DNA of 49,468 bases from Hyphomonadaceae bacterium (lineage in GTDB: Bacteria; Pseudomonadota; Alphaproteobacteria; Caulobacterales; Hyphomonadaceae), in NCBI GenBank assembly GCA_022760335.1, contig JALEGE010000117.1, positions 1 to 49,468 on the forward strand, read 5' to 3'. The position numbers were made by a program, and so were the translations under genes. A model generated the notes under the pieces. It ran no database searches and was not told the origin of the DNA. It worked only from the letters and a program-made list of their open reading frames with translations. This document shows, piece after piece, positions 16,191-26,549 of this stretch. How positions within the stretch are numbered: position 1 is the first letter of the stretch; each line of letters begins with the position of its first letter.

Positions 16191-18158
16191 TCAGATCCGC
16201 GCTTTTACCGCTGCGACTACCGCCTCGGCAGTGATGCCGAAATGCTTATAGAGCTCCTTGTACGGCGCGCTGGCACCGAAGGAGGACATACCGACAAAGC
16301 CACCCTTTCGGCCGATCCAGCGGTCCCAGCTCTGGCGCACGCCGGCTTCCACGGCCACTTTCGGCAGGTCGCCGCCCAGAACGTCTTCTTGATAGGCCTC
16401 GTCCTGAGCTTCGAAGAGATCCATGCAGGGCACGGAGACGACGCGCACCGCGATGCCTTCACCGGCGAGCGACTCCTGCGCCGCAACGGCGAGTTCCACT
16501 TCCGAGCCCGAGGCCAGGATCACGGCCTTTGCCTCGCCCTTCGCTTCGCTGATCACATAGGCGCCTTTTGCCGATGGGTTGCCAGTCGCGTCCTTGCGCA
16601 GGCTTGCGATGCCCTGACGTGTGAGTGCCATGGTGCTCGGGCCACCGGTATTGCTAAGCGCGAGTTGCCAGCATTCGGCGGTTTCCACGCCGTCACAGGG
16701 CCGGAAGACCAGCATGTTGGGCATGGCCCGCAGGCTGGTGACCTGCTCGACCGGCTGGTGGGTCGGCCCATCCTCGCCAAGGCCAATGGAATCATGGGTC
16801 ATGACATGGATCACGCGGATGCCCATGAGAGCGCCAAGCCGGATTGCGGCACGCGAATAGTCCGAGAAAATCAGGAAGGTGCCGGAGTAGGGAATGATGC
16901 CGCAATGCAGCGCCATACCGTTCATCGCCGCCGCCATGGCATGCTCGCGAATGCCGTAGTGGACATAGCGCCCGCCCCAATTATCGGGCGTCATAGGGGC
17001 GGTGACAGCGGTCTTGGTGTTGTTCGAACCGGACAGGTCAGCCGAGCCGCCGACCATTTCGGGGATCGCCTTGGTCAACACTTCCAGCGCCGCGCCGGAC
17101 CATTTACGGGTCGCGTCCGACTTGCCGCCCGCGATCACGGCTTCCTTGTGCGCCAGCACCTGGGCGTCAAGATCAGCGGGCAATTCGCCGACCATGGCTG
17201 AGGTAAAGGCGCCGGCCTGGCCGCTGGCGTTCAGGCGCTCGCCCCAGGCGGCATGTTCGGCCTGGGCGTGTTTGCCGCCTTCGGCCCATGCGGCCTCGAT
17301 TTCGGTGGGAATCTCGAAGGGTGGATGTGGCCAGCCGATGTTCTCGCGGATGCCTGCAATCTCGTCGGCGCCATAGGGCCCGCCATGCGCCTTGCCGGTG
17401 CCCTCGATTGTCGGTGCGCCATAGCCGATACGGGTCTTGCAGGCGATCATCACTGGCTTGTCCTGGGTCTTCGCCCAGCTGAGCGCCTCGTCAATGGCGG
17501 CCGGGTCATGCCCGTCAATCTTGCGTGTCACCCAGCCTGAGGCTTCAAATCGCGCGCACTGGTCGGTCTCGTCTGCAAGGTCGATGGAGCCATCAATGGT
17601 CACGGCATTGTCGTCGAACAGGACGATCAGCTTGCTCAGCTGCATATGCCCGGCGAGCGTGATGGCTTCCTGGCTGATGCCTTCCATGAGGCAGCCATCA
17701 CCGGCGATCACCCAGGTATGGTGATCAACAAGATCGTCGCCAAAGCGCGCATTGAGATGGCGCTCAGCCATCGCCATACCGACCGCCGTGGCAATGCCCT
17801 GTCCGAGTGGGCCGGTGGTGGTCTCCACACCGGGTGTGACGAAATTCTCGGGGTGACCCGGCGTGGAGGCGCCAAGCTGGCGGAAGTTGCGGATATCGTC
17901 TCTGGTAACGCTATCATATCCGGTGAGATGAAGGAGCGAATAGAGCAGCATGGATCCATGCCCGTTCGACAGGACGAAGCGGTCACGGTCGGCCCAGTCC
18001 GGGGTGGCGGGATCATGCTTGAGATGTTTCGTCCACAGTATTGTGGCGACATCAGCCAGGCCCAGCGGGGCGCCGACATGCCCGGATTTGGCCGCTTCGA
18101 CGGCATCCATGGAAAGTGCGCGAATGGCGTTTGCCATGTCCTTGTGAGTTACGGTCAT
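16191..18158 (-). CDS. tkt: Transketolase
   Basis: 655 aa, normal length. Thiamine-diphosphate motif GDGCLMEGISQEAITLAGHMQLSKLIVLFDDN, N-terminal GHVGAPLGLADV and GHGSMLLYSLLHLTGY, and the transketolase signature GEDGPTHQPVEQVTSLRAMPN are all present. The C-terminal domain continues to KHFGITAEAVVAAVKARI. It moves two-carbon units between sugar phosphates in the non-oxidative pentose phosphate pathway. First gene of the minus-strand carbon block, divergent from the DUF4164-zapA operon across 92 nt. Confidence 0.97.
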   Translation of the reverse strand: MTVTHKDMANAIRALSMDAVEAAKSGHVGAPLGLADVATILWTKHLKHDPATPDWADRDRFVLSNGHGSMLLYSLLHLTGYDSVTRDDIRNFRQLGASTPGHPENFVTPGVETTTGPLGQGIATAVGMAMAERHLNARFGDDLVDHHTWVIAGDGCLMEGISQEAITLAGHMQLSKLIVLFDDNAVTIDGSIDLADETDQCARFEASGWVTRKIDGHDPAAIDEALSWAKTQDKPVMIACKTRIGYGAPTIEGTGKAHGGPYGADEIAGIRENIGWPHPPFEIPTEIEAAWAEGGKHAQAEHAAWGERLNASGQAGAFTSAMVGELPADLDAQVLAHKEAVIAGGKSDATRKWSGAALEVLTKAIPEMVGGSADLSGSNNTKTAVTAPMTPDNWGGRYVHYGIREHAMAAAMNGMALHCGIIPYSGTFLIFSDYSRAAIRLGALMGIRVIHVMTHDSIGLGEDGPTHQPVEQVTSLRAMPNMLVFRPCDGVETAECWQLALSNTGGPSTMALTRQGIASLRKDATGNPSAKGAYVISEAKGEAKAVILASGSEVELAVAAQESLAGEGIAVRVVSVPCMDLFEAQDEAYQEDVLGGDLPKVAVEAGVRQSWDRWIGRKGGFVGMSSFGASAPYKELYKHFGITAEAVVAAVKARI

Positions 18159-18250
18159 TATATGCCCCTTCGTTTCAGCGTGGGATGGCGAACACGGAAC
18201 GCTACGTCAAGCGGCTTGGCGTTAGACACTGCAGCGGTTAGGAAAATTAC

Positions 18251-18520
18251 ATGGACCAGTTGGAAACCGCGTCGCAGCGCCTGGACAAGGCAATGAAACG
18301 GCTGGAAGGCACGCTTGAAAGCCTGATCGAGCAGGCGCGAGAGCCTGTTGCCTTGCGCCGTGAGCGCGATGCTTTGCTGGTTGACCGGGATGAGTTGGCC
18401 GAGCGTCTGGAAGCAGCCCTGAGCCGTGAAATTGAACTCGAAGGCCTTACCGAAGAAGCCTCTGGTGCGATCGGCACGGCGATTGAAGAGGTTCGTGCCG
18501 CACTTGGACAGGACGAATAG
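18251..18520 (+). CDS. DUF4164 coiled-coil protein next to zapA
   Basis: 89 aa, almost wholly alpha-helical with heptad-like Leu spacing (MDQLETASQRLDKAMKRLEGTLESL and a second helix from LRRERDALL). It matches the short coiled-coil DUF4164 proteins that precede zapA in alphaproteobacteria; in Caulobacter the equivalent pair has a role in FtsZ-ring organisation with ZapA, as I recall. It ends 15 nt before zapA. Function here is inferred from position. Confidence 0.8.
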   Translation: MDQLETASQRLDKAMKRLEGTLESLIEQAREPVALRRERDALLVDRDELAERLEAALSREIELEGLTEEASGAIGTAIEEVRAALGQDE

Positions 18521-18535
18521 GTCCGGGAGAGGGGC

Positions 18536-18865
18536 ATGGCGAAGGCAACCATCCGCGTTTATGGCCGCTCCTACACGGTGGCGTGTTCTCCGGGGCAAGA
18601 ACAGCGACTTTCTGAACTTGGCGCGGAACTCGACACGCGTATCTCCCGAATCGCTACCGCAGTCGGTGATGTCGGCGATGATCGCTTGCTGCTTGTCGCG
18701 GCATTGTCATTGCTGGATGAGCTTCATGCAGCCATGGGCGGGAGCCAGGTTCAGATTGAGAAGATGAAAACGCAGGCCGCCGATGCCCTTGAACAGGCTG
18801 CGGTGCGAATCGAAGCGTTGGTCCAGCGTGTCGAAACCAGGCTTGATGGGGATGGCGCATCCTAG
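18536..18865 (+). CDS. zapA: Cell division protein ZapA
   Basis: 109 aa. The N-terminal beta/alpha head (ATIRVYGRSYTVACSPGQEQRLSELGAELDTRI) is typical of ZapA, followed by a coiled-coil tail from DRLLLVAALSLLDEL to the end. ZapA binds and bundles FtsZ filaments at midcell. Second gene of the DUF4164-zapA operon. The GGGAGAGGGG sequence just before the start is a strong ribosome site. Confidence 0.93.
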   Translation: MAKATIRVYGRSYTVACSPGQEQRLSELGAELDTRISRIATAVGDVGDDRLLLVAALSLLDELHAAMGGSQVQIEKMKTQAADALEQAAVRIEALVQRVETRLDGDGAS

Positions 18866-18903
18866 CTCCAGATTTTTTCTCAGAACAGTCGGACACATGA
18901 ACC

Positions 18904-19170
18904 ATGCGTAGTGATGACAATCTCCAACCCTTTCTCGTTGCCTTCCCCATGGAGCAGGGCGGCCAGCAGGTGATGCTGGACCCAGGCTTTTTTCACGGCG
19001 CGGATGAAGTGGGCGTATTCCTTGCGGATCTGGCACGCCACTATGCCCGCGCCTTTGTGCAATCGGGGCGCGCGCGGGACATGGAAGACGCGCTTGAACA
19101 GATTGCGGAATACTTCCAGTCCGAGGTGGATGAACCCATGGATGAGGGTGAAGGTTCCACTCCAACATGA
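18904..19170 (+). CDS. Small hypothetical protein, possible DUF5076
   Basis: 88 aa, soluble, acidic. It starts MRSDDNLQPFLVAFPMEQGGQQVMLDP, has a helical centre (GVFLADLARHYARAFVQSGRARDMEDALEQIAEYFQSEVD) and ends with an acidic tail. It resembles short alphaproteobacterial proteins annotated DUF5076, but I am unsure of that name. It follows zapA by 38 nt and is likely in the same transcript. Function unknown. Confidence 0.65.
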   Translation: MRSDDNLQPFLVAFPMEQGGQQVMLDPGFFHGADEVGVFLADLARHYARAFVQSGRARDMEDALEQIAEYFQSEVDEPMDEGEGSTPT

Positions 19171-19284
19171 CGCAACAAACACCTGAAACTTCAAGAAATC
19201 TTCAAACGGACATAATCGCGCCCTGTTCCCGGCTGGAAGGAGTCGTGCTTTAGTCTGGCTGAGGAAATAAGACGGAGCATTGCA

Positions 19285-22200
19285 ATGAGGACGCCGCACA
19301 GATGGGCCAGGGGCATTCTCGCAGCCGGAGCGCTTGCCTTGATGGCAGCCTGCGGCGGCGGTAGCGAGACCCCCGATCCCGGTGGTGTCGAGATTGAAGA
19401 GCCCTTGGGCGATCTGGTTGAGCGCTCCGAGCGCGACCAGCGCGCGGCCGAGCGCCGCGAACGTCTGCGCCAGCGCGCGATCGCCGAAAACGAAGTGGAT
19501 TTCAGCTATTACCGCTACCGAATCGATACGGGCGGTGACACGCCGGTGGCGTGCTTCGTGTTTTCTGCGCCGCTGGATCCGGAACTCGATTATTCGCCCT
19601 ATGTGGATTTTCGCTCTGCGTTCCAGTCAGCACTTTCTGTATCTGGTTCGGATCTGTGCGTTGGCGGCCTGGAATTCGGCACCAGTCAGACAGCAATTCT
19701 GAAATCCGGCTTGCCGGCCGCCGATGGCCGTATCCTCGAGGCCAGCGAGGAAGTGCCGATCGATTTTGACGATCGTCCGCCTTATGTCGGCTTCCGCGGC
19801 GCCGGGGTGATCCTGCCGCGTTCAGATGCCGATGGCTTGCCGGTGGAAACGGTGAATGTCGATCAGGTGCGCCTGACCGTGTCTTACGTTCCCGATCGTG
19901 TGCTGTACGAGAAGTCGATCAGCCAGGGCGAAACCGCCCAGCAGGGCCGCTATACCTATTTGTATGGGGATCAGCGTGCCTCGGATGTGGCTGAGGAGAT
20001 CTGGACCGGCACCATGGATGTGGATGCACTCCAGAATGCGCCGGTGGTCACCGTCTTCCCACTTGAAGATGTAATCGGCCAGCTGGAGCCCGGTGCCTAT
20101 TTCGTTGAGATCGAGGACGCCAAGGAAATGGCGTCAAATGCCGGCCCACCTGCTTCGGCCAAACGGTGGATTGTCCTGACCGATCTCGCCCTGACAGCCT
20201 ATCGTGGCGAGCATGGCCTGGATCTCACCCTGCGCTCACTACAGGATGGCCAGGAAGTGATCGGCGCGAATGTGCAATTGGTGGCCTATAATAACGATGT
20301 CCTGGCCGAGACGGAAACCGATGCCAATGGCCGGGTCTCGTTCAGCAAGCCAATCATGTCGGGCAATGGCAATGCCGCGCCGAAACTGGTGATGGCCTAT
20401 GGTGCGCGCGGCGATCTTGCGGTGCTGGACCTGACACGGGCTCCGGTGGATCTCTCGGAAATGGGTACGGGTGGGCGCGCGACACCGGGCCCGGTAGACG
20501 CCTATCTTTATACTGAGCGCGGGATCTATCGCCCTGGCGAAACTGTTTACATCACCTCGCTCCTGCGTGACCGGGCCGGCGTGGCGATAGAAGACCGTGC
20601 CGGCCAGTTGGTGGTTTACCGTCCCAATGGCATGGAGGCCCAAAAGCTGCGTTTCTCAGAAACCGGCGATGATGCCGGTGGGATTTCGCTGGATTATCCG
20701 CTGGCACGCGATGCCGCGCGCGGCAATTGGCGTGCGGTGCTGGAAATCGACGGGGTTGGCTATGCCGGCAGTGTCAGCTGGTCGGTCGAGGATTTCGTGC
20801 CCCAGCGCATTGCCGTAGAACTCGACGCCGATGAGGAAACCCCGATCCGCGTCGGTGAGACACGCCCCGTGACCGTGGACACGCGCTTCCTCTATGGCGC
20901 GCCCGGCGCGGGCCTGAAAGTGGAATCACGGGCACGTCTGCAGCGCGATCCCAGCCCGTTCGAGGGGCTGGATGGCTTCCGCTTCGGCCGCCATGATGAG
21001 CAATTCCGCGAGGAAATCCTGGAAATGCCGACGACCACATCCGATGGTGCCGGCATCGCCACGGTGCGGCTGCAGCCGGGCCGCCGCGGCGCGGCCAGCA
21101 GCTTCCCGCTGCGCCTCAATACAGTGGTCAGCGTGGAAGAACCCGGCGGGCGCGCGGTCAGCGAGAGCCTGCGTGTGCCTTACCGCCCGGCCGATCTCTA
21201 TATCGGCGTAAAACCGGACTTTGACCGACGTGCGCCGATTGGCGAGACAACGGGTTTCGAGGTGGCTGCAGTGGGCGCTGATGGCACGCTGGTCAGCCAG
21301 CAGCTCTCCTGGAAGATCCTCGCCATCAATTACCATTATGACTGGTATCGCGAGGATGGCCGTTGGCGCTGGCGCCGCTCGCGCACAGTGGATGAGATCC
21401 GCGAAGGCCTCGTCAACACCGCCACGGGTGCGACCGCCAAGATTGATGTGGCCGACCTGGAATGGGGCAGTCATGAACTGATCGTGGAAGGCCCTGACGG
21501 GCGCATGGCCAGCTACAGCTTCTATGCCGGTTGGGGTGGACGCGTCTCAGATGATGGCGTGGAAGCACCTGACCGTGTCGAGGTCAGCCTGGTGGATGAT
21601 GCCGTTCTGCCCGGCCGTACTGCAGAATTGGTCATCGTGCCCCCGTATGATGGCGAAGCGCAGATCGTTGTGGCGACAGACCGCATTCTGTCGGTGGAAA
21701 CCCGCCCGGTTTCGGCTGAAGGCACCCGTGTCACCTTGCCCGTGAACGAGGATTGGGGCGAGGGCGCCTATGTCATGGTGTCGGTCTATACGCCGCGCGA
21801 TCCGGTGCTGGACGCCAAACCGCGTCGCGCCGTGGGGGTGGCCTACGCGCCGGTGAACATGGAAAACCGGACCTTCGAACTCACTATCAATGCGCCTGAT
21901 GTGGTGCGTCCGCGCCGGGAACAATTGATCGAGGTGGAGATCGATGGCGGCCCGCGCGAACCGGTCTATCTGACGCTTGCCGCTGTGGATGAAGGCATCT
22001 TGCAACTCACCAAATTCTCAGATCCCGATCCGGTGAGCTATTTCTTCGGCCAGAAGGCGCTCGGCGTTTCGCTCTATGACGATTATGGCCGCCTGCTTGA
22101 TCCCAATCTTGGCTTGCCGGCGGAAGTCCGCACCGGTGGTGACCAGCTTGGCGGGGAGGGCCTCTCCGTCGTGCCGACCAAGACTGTGGCGCTCTTTTCC

Positions 22201-24252
22201 GGCATCGTGGATGTCGGGCGATCCGGCTCGGCCAAGGTCCGCTTTGACCTGCCGGACTTCAATGGCGAGCTGCGCCTGATGGCGGTGGCCTGGTCAGATG
22301 AAGGACTTGGCACGGCCTCGCGTCCGATCACAGTGCGCGATCCGGCCCCGGCTGAGCTGATCATGCCGCGCTTCCTGGCGCCCGATGATGAAGCCATCAT
22401 CACCGCCACGCTCGACAATGTGGAGCTGGAAGAAGGCGAGTTCACCGCCACGGTAACCGGCGCTGGCAATGTCACCCCCGCCGATGGCAATGTCTCGCGC
22501 ATCCTGCCCCAGGGCACGCGGGCCGATGTGCCGGTGCGTATCAGCGCGGGCGAGGAGGGCATTTCCCGCCTGCGCCTGGCGGTCGAAGGGCCACAGAATT
22601 ACGGCGTCGATCATGAATATCTGATCCAGACCCGCTCTGCCTATCTGCCGATTACGCGGATCACGTCTGGTGTCATGCAGCCGGGCGAGACTTTTGCGCT
22701 GTCGCCGGAAATGGTGGGTGGCCTGGTGCCGGGCTCCATCGACATGACAGTCAGTTTCTCGACCCTGCCGGTGGATGAAGGCGCGCTTTATGCCTCGCTG
22801 GCGCGCTATCCTTATGGCTGCACTGAACAGACGGTCAGCCGCGCCATGCCGCTTATTTATGCCGAGCAACTGGTTTCGCTTGGCGCGGATGGCGACAATG
22901 CCGATGCCCATGCAAAGGTTCAGGAAGCCGTTACGCGTATCCTGAACCGCCAGTCTGCTGATGGTGCCTTTGGGCTCTGGCGCGAGGGTGACAGGCATGC
23001 TTCGCCCTGGCTCGGCGCCTATGCCACCGATTTCCTCTATCGCGCCCGGGAAGAGGGCTATTCGGTGCCGCGCGAAGCGCTCGACCGGGCCTATGGCGCG
23101 TTGCAGAATGTCGCCAGTGGCGATGCCTGGCGCGTCTATGGCTACGACACCGATGTGTGGGAGAGCCGCTGGCATTACGACACCCAGTCGCGCCTGATGA
23201 AGCGGTCGTCGGCCTATGCGCTTTATGTGCTGGCCAAGGCGGGCCGAGCCGATATTTCCCGTCTGCGCTATCTTCATGACCGGGAATTGCAGCAGATCGA
23301 AAGCCCGCTGGCCAAGGCGCATCTCGCTGCGGGCCTGGCGCTGATGGGCGATCGTTCGCGTGCTTCAAGCGCCTTCCGTGCCGCTGTGGACGGGCTCGGC
23401 TATGACAATAATGGCGACTATTACCAGACGCCGCTGCGCGATACGTCGGCTGTTCTGGCGCTCGCCCAGGAGGCCGGCTTCCCGGATCTGGTGGTCGAGC
23501 TGTCCGAACGCCTCGGCACCGACACGCCGGACCCCACGGAGCTGACGACCCAGGAAAAGGCCTTCATGCTGCTCGCGGTCAATGCCCTGACTGGCGGTGA
23601 TCCGGATGAGTTCCGCATGGATGTGGAAGGCCTTGGCCGCGGCAATGACAATGATCGCCGCTACATGATTGGCGAGGCTCAGATCTCAACGGATGTGAAC
23701 TTCACCTATAATGGCGAAGCGCCAGTCTACCGCACGGTCTTTGTCTCCGGTTCGCCCACCAGCGCGCCGCCGCCAGTCTCCTCGCGTCTGGCTGTGAACA
23801 AGCGCTACTATACGCTGCAGGGCCGGTCGGTGAGCCTGGCCGATGTGCGCCAGGGCGACCAGATCGTTACGGTGATCACCATGGACCCCGGCGAGCGGCG
23901 GACCAATCCGCTGATCGTGGCGGACCTCCTGCCGGCGGGTTTCGAAATCGAGACAATCCTGCGCCCGGCTGATGGTGCGCGTGATTATGGCGATGATGGC
24001 GCCTTTTCCTGGATCGGCCGTATCGATAGTGCGAAGACCGCCGAGGCGCGCGATGACCGCTTCGTAGCTGCGCTGGATGTGCGCTCGGAAAACCGCACAT
24101 TGGCCTATGTTGTACGCGCGGTGACGCCGGGCACATTCGCCGTGCCCGGTGTGGTGGCCGAGGACATGTATCGTCCACAGGTCAATGCCCGCTCGCGCGC
24201 CACGCGCCTGACCGTGCAGCCAGCGGAGACAGGCCCCGGCGGTCAGCAATAG
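19285..24252 (+). CDS. yfhM: Bacterial alpha-2-macroglobulin lipoprotein with thioester
   Basis: 1655 aa, typical of the YfhM-type family. The N-terminal lipoprotein signal has Cys at 23 (LALMAAC-GGG), so it is anchored in the periplasm. Macroglobulin beta-domains fill the middle, with the usual family segments (DAYLYTERGIYRPGETVYITSLLRD; LTLAAVDEGILQLT). The thioester motif CTEQ is intact, with C1179 in YGCTEQT, followed by an alpha-helical thioester domain. The family traps attacking proteases through the thioester and is paired with PBP1C, thought to guard and repair the envelope after a breach. The pbpC start follows 4 nt after the stop. A GGAG ribosome site at 19274-19277 supports the start. 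Confidence 0.95.
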   Translation: MRTPHRWARGILAAGALALMAACGGGSETPDPGGVEIEEPLGDLVERSERDQRAAERRERLRQRAIAENEVDFSYYRYRIDTGGDTPVACFVFSAPLDPELDYSPYVDFRSAFQSALSVSGSDLCVGGLEFGTSQTAILKSGLPAADGRILEASEEVPIDFDDRPPYVGFRGAGVILPRSDADGLPVETVNVDQVRLTVSYVPDRVLYEKSISQGETAQQGRYTYLYGDQRASDVAEEIWTGTMDVDALQNAPVVTVFPLEDVIGQLEPGAYFVEIEDAKEMASNAGPPASAKRWIVLTDLALTAYRGEHGLDLTLRSLQDGQEVIGANVQLVAYNNDVLAETETDANGRVSFSKPIMSGNGNAAPKLVMAYGARGDLAVLDLTRAPVDLSEMGTGGRATPGPVDAYLYTERGIYRPGETVYITSLLRDRAGVAIEDRAGQLVVYRPNGMEAQKLRFSETGDDAGGISLDYPLARDAARGNWRAVLEIDGVGYAGSVSWSVEDFVPQRIAVELDADEETPIRVGETRPVTVDTRFLYGAPGAGLKVESRARLQRDPSPFEGLDGFRFGRHDEQFREEILEMPTTTSDGAGIATVRLQPGRRGAASSFPLRLNTVVSVEEPGGRAVSESLRVPYRPADLYIGVKPDFDRRAPIGETTGFEVAAVGADGTLVSQQLSWKILAINYHYDWYREDGRWRWRRSRTVDEIREGLVNTATGATAKIDVADLEWGSHELIVEGPDGRMASYSFYAGWGGRVSDDGVEAPDRVEVSLVDDAVLPGRTAELVIVPPYDGEAQIVVATDRILSVETRPVSAEGTRVTLPVNEDWGEGAYVMVSVYTPRDPVLDAKPRRAVGVAYAPVNMENRTFELTINAPDVVRPRREQLIEVEIDGGPREPVYLTLAAVDEGILQLTKFSDPDPVSYFFGQKALGVSLYDDYGRLLDPNLGLPAEVRTGGDQLGGEGLSVVPTKTVALFSGIVDVGRSGSAKVRFDLPDFNGELRLMAVAWSDEGLGTASRPITVRDPAPAELIMPRFLAPDDEAIITATLDNVELEEGEFTATVTGAGNVTPADGNVSRILPQGTRADVPVRISAGEEGISRLRLAVEGPQNYGVDHEYLIQTRSAYLPITRITSGVMQPGETFALSPEMVGGLVPGSIDMTVSFSTLPVDEGALYASLARYPYGCTEQTVSRAMPLIYAEQLVSLGADGDNADAHAKVQEAVTRILNRQSADGAFGLWREGDRHASPWLGAYATDFLYRAREEGYSVPREALDRAYGALQNVASGDAWRVYGYDTDVWESRWHYDTQSRLMKRSSAYALYVLAKAGRADISRLRYLHDRELQQIESPLAKAHLAAGLALMGDRSRASSAFRAAVDGLGYDNNGDYYQTPLRDTSAVLALAQEAGFPDLVVELSERLGTDTPDPTELTTQEKAFMLLAVNALTGGDPDEFRMDVEGLGRGNDNDRRYMIGEAQISTDVNFTYNGEAPVYRTVFVSGSPTSAPPPVSSRLAVNKRYYTLQGRSVSLADVRQGDQIVTVITMDPGERRTNPLIVADLLPAGFEIETILRPADGARDYGDDGAFSWIGRIDSAKTAEARDDRFVAALDVRSENRTLAYVVRAVTPGTFAVPGVVAEDMYRPQVNARSRATRLTVQPAETGPGGQQ

Positions 24253-24256
24253 GCTC

Positions 24257-26419
24257 ATGCAACGTCTTGCTGCCTCATCAGCTGCCTGCCTCCGGATCGC
24301 CGGCGGGCAGGCGCGCCTGTGGGGTGGGGCGGCGTTGACAGGCTGGCGTGGCTTGCCGCGCCGGTTACGTCAGGGACTGGTCACCCTTGCGGCTTTGGCC
24401 ATCACTGTGATCGCTCTCGATCGGGCTTTCCCCCCGCCGCTGGAGCGGGGCGAGAATCTTTCCCAATGGGTCAGCGACCGGGAAGGCCGGCCCCTGCGCG
24501 CCTTTCCGACAGCTGAGGGCCGATGGCGCTTGCCGGCAGAGCTGGACGAGATTGACCCAGTGTTTCTCGATGCGCTCCTGGAAGTGGAAGACAAGCGCTT
24601 CCGCCGGCATGGCGGGGTAGACTGGATCGCCATGGTGCGCGCCCTGGTCAGCTCTGCACGCGCCGGCCATGTGGTCTCGGGTGGCTCCACCATCACAATG
24701 CAGACGGCCCGGCTCTTGGAGCCGCGCCCGCGTACTGTGGGATCGAAACTGATCGAAATGGTCCGCGCCCATCAGATCGAGGCGCGGCTTTCGAAGGATG
24801 AAATCCTGGAACTTTATCTCACACTCGCGCCCTATGGCGGCAATCTGGAGGGCGTGCGCGCCGCCAGCTGGAGCTATTTCGGTCATGGGCCAGACCGGCT
24901 GAGCGATGATGAGATTACTCTCCTGATCGCCTTGCCGCAAAGCCCGGAGCAGCGTCGGCCAGACCGGCGCGAGGCTGGTGCCTTGGCGGGCCGTGAGGAG
25001 ATCGCCGGCAAGCTGGAACGGCTCGGTTTCCTGTCGCCCCAGCGCGCGGAAGAGGCCCGCACGGCCGCGCTGCCATCCTCGCGTCATGCCTTCCCCAACA
25101 TGGCCTGGCATGCCAGCGCTGAGGCGCGCCGTGATGCTAATCCGGCCGGGGATGTGCGCACAACGCTTTACCGCCCTCTGCAGGCCGAGCTTGAAGCCAT
25201 GCTCGCCACGCGCGCCGCTATGTTGGACGAGGATGTCCAGATATCAGCCATCATTGTGGACATTCCCACCCGCGCCGTGCGGGCGGCAATTGGTTCGGCG
25301 GATCGTGGTCGCCCTGGTGGCTGGATCGATCTCACAGACCAGCCGCGTTCACCCGGGTCCACGCTGAAACCCTTCATATATGCGGTCGCATTCGATGACG
25401 GCATCGCCGCACCCGGCACTGTGATTTCCGACTTGCCCAAGCGCTTCGATGCTTATCAGCCGGAGAATTTCGACCGCTCCTTCCGCGGCGATGTCACCGT
25501 GGCTGAGGCGTTGCAGCACTCCTTGAATGTGCCCGCCGTTCTGGCGCTCGCAGAGGTGGGACCGCACCGGTTCGCCGCTCAGCTGGCAATGGCGGGTGCA
25601 CCGCCGCGCTTGCCACCTTCGGCTGACCAGGAGGCGGGACTGGCCCTGGCGCTGGGCGGGGCCGGTATGACGGTGCAGGATTTGGCCTTGCTCTATGCCG
25701 CGCTTGGAGATGGCGGCGTGGCCCGGCCCCTGGTCTGGCTGGAAGACGAGGTGGAGGTGGCCAAGGCCCGGCCGGGCCAGCGCCTGCTCGGTGAGGCTAG
25801 CGCACGCTCCATCCTGGAAATACTCGCGCGCGCGCCCACGCCCTCGGGCCGAATTCCGGGCCGGCTCACCGAGGGCGCTCCCGAAGTCGCCTTCAAGACA
25901 GGCACGTCCTATGGCTTCCGCGATGCCTGGGCTGCGGGCGTCGCCGGCGATCTCGCGATTATTGTCTGGGTCGGGCGAGCCGACGGTGCTCCGCGCCCAG
26001 GCGAGACAGGCCGCAAGGCGGCGCTGCCTATCCTGTTCGAAATCGCCGACCGCGCAGCTCACCATCTGCCGGGGCAGGGTGAGGCCAGCCGGCGTATCCT
26101 GGCTGAGGCGCTCCCGCCCGCCCGCGCGGCCCAGCGAAATTTTGACGAATCTGGCCCGCCGGAGATTCTTTTTCCACCGGCGGATGCAGAACTTTGGGCG
26201 GGTCAGTTGGATGGACGCCCCGCGCGCGATTTTGTGATGTCAGGGCGCGGTGAAGGCCACTTGCGATGGTATATCGATGGCCAGCCGGCACGTACCGATG
26301 CCGCGGGTCTGGCCGTATGGTCGCCGCACCGCTCTGGTTTTTATACAGTTTCTGCCGTTGATGAGGCTGGACGCACCAGCCGCGTTCAGGTGCGCGTTAT
26401 TGGTGCGGCGCCGGGCTGA
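24257..26419 (+). CDS. pbpC: Penicillin-binding protein 1C
   Basis: 720 aa. An N-terminal membrane helix (about 38-55) is followed by a GT51 glycosyltransferase domain with catalytic E111 in EDKRFRRHGG and GGSTITMQ at 142-149. The transpeptidase domain has S368-T-L-K371, SLN in QHSLNVPAV, and KTGTSYGFRDAW. The C-terminal region from about 600 is the PBP1C-specific beta domain ending RTSRVQVRVIGAAPG. It builds and may cross-link peptidoglycan in the periplasm. Paired with the alpha-2-macroglobulin gene with a 4-nt gap. An in-frame start further on would remove the basic N-terminus; I kept the first ATG because of its spacing. Confidence 0.94.
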   Translation: MQRLAASSAACLRIAGGQARLWGGAALTGWRGLPRRLRQGLVTLAALAITVIALDRAFPPPLERGENLSQWVSDREGRPLRAFPTAEGRWRLPAELDEIDPVFLDALLEVEDKRFRRHGGVDWIAMVRALVSSARAGHVVSGGSTITMQTARLLEPRPRTVGSKLIEMVRAHQIEARLSKDEILELYLTLAPYGGNLEGVRAASWSYFGHGPDRLSDDEITLLIALPQSPEQRRPDRREAGALAGREEIAGKLERLGFLSPQRAEEARTAALPSSRHAFPNMAWHASAEARRDANPAGDVRTTLYRPLQAELEAMLATRAAMLDEDVQISAIIVDIPTRAVRAAIGSADRGRPGGWIDLTDQPRSPGSTLKPFIYAVAFDDGIAAPGTVISDLPKRFDAYQPENFDRSFRGDVTVAEALQHSLNVPAVLALAEVGPHRFAAQLAMAGAPPRLPPSADQEAGLALALGGAGMTVQDLALLYAALGDGGVARPLVWLEDEVEVAKARPGQRLLGEASARSILEILARAPTPSGRIPGRLTEGAPEVAFKTGTSYGFRDAWAAGVAGDLAIIVWVGRADGAPRPGETGRKAALPILFEIADRAAHHLPGQGEASRRILAEALPPARAAQRNFDESGPPEILFPPADAELWAGQLDGRPARDFVMSGRGEGHLRWYIDGQPARTDAAGLAVWSPHRSGFYTVSAVDEAGRTSRVQVRVIGAAPG

Positions 26420-26549
26420 TTCGTTAACCAAACGTGTCCCTCGCGAAACAGTTACCCATGAACTGTGCAGTGTGATGAGGATTTATCTCGAAACTTGATA
26501 CAGAATACGCATATAGGCTGCAGCAAATCTGACACATACTGGAATACCG

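Noticed and set aside
18182-18210. A TTGACG promoter for tkt on the minus strand
   Set aside because: The -35 is good, but no acceptable -10 stands at either standard or Caulobacter spacing.
18866-18903. 6S RNA gene after zapA, as in some proteobacteria
   Set aside because: Only 38 nt separate zapA from the next gene, too short for 6S RNA.
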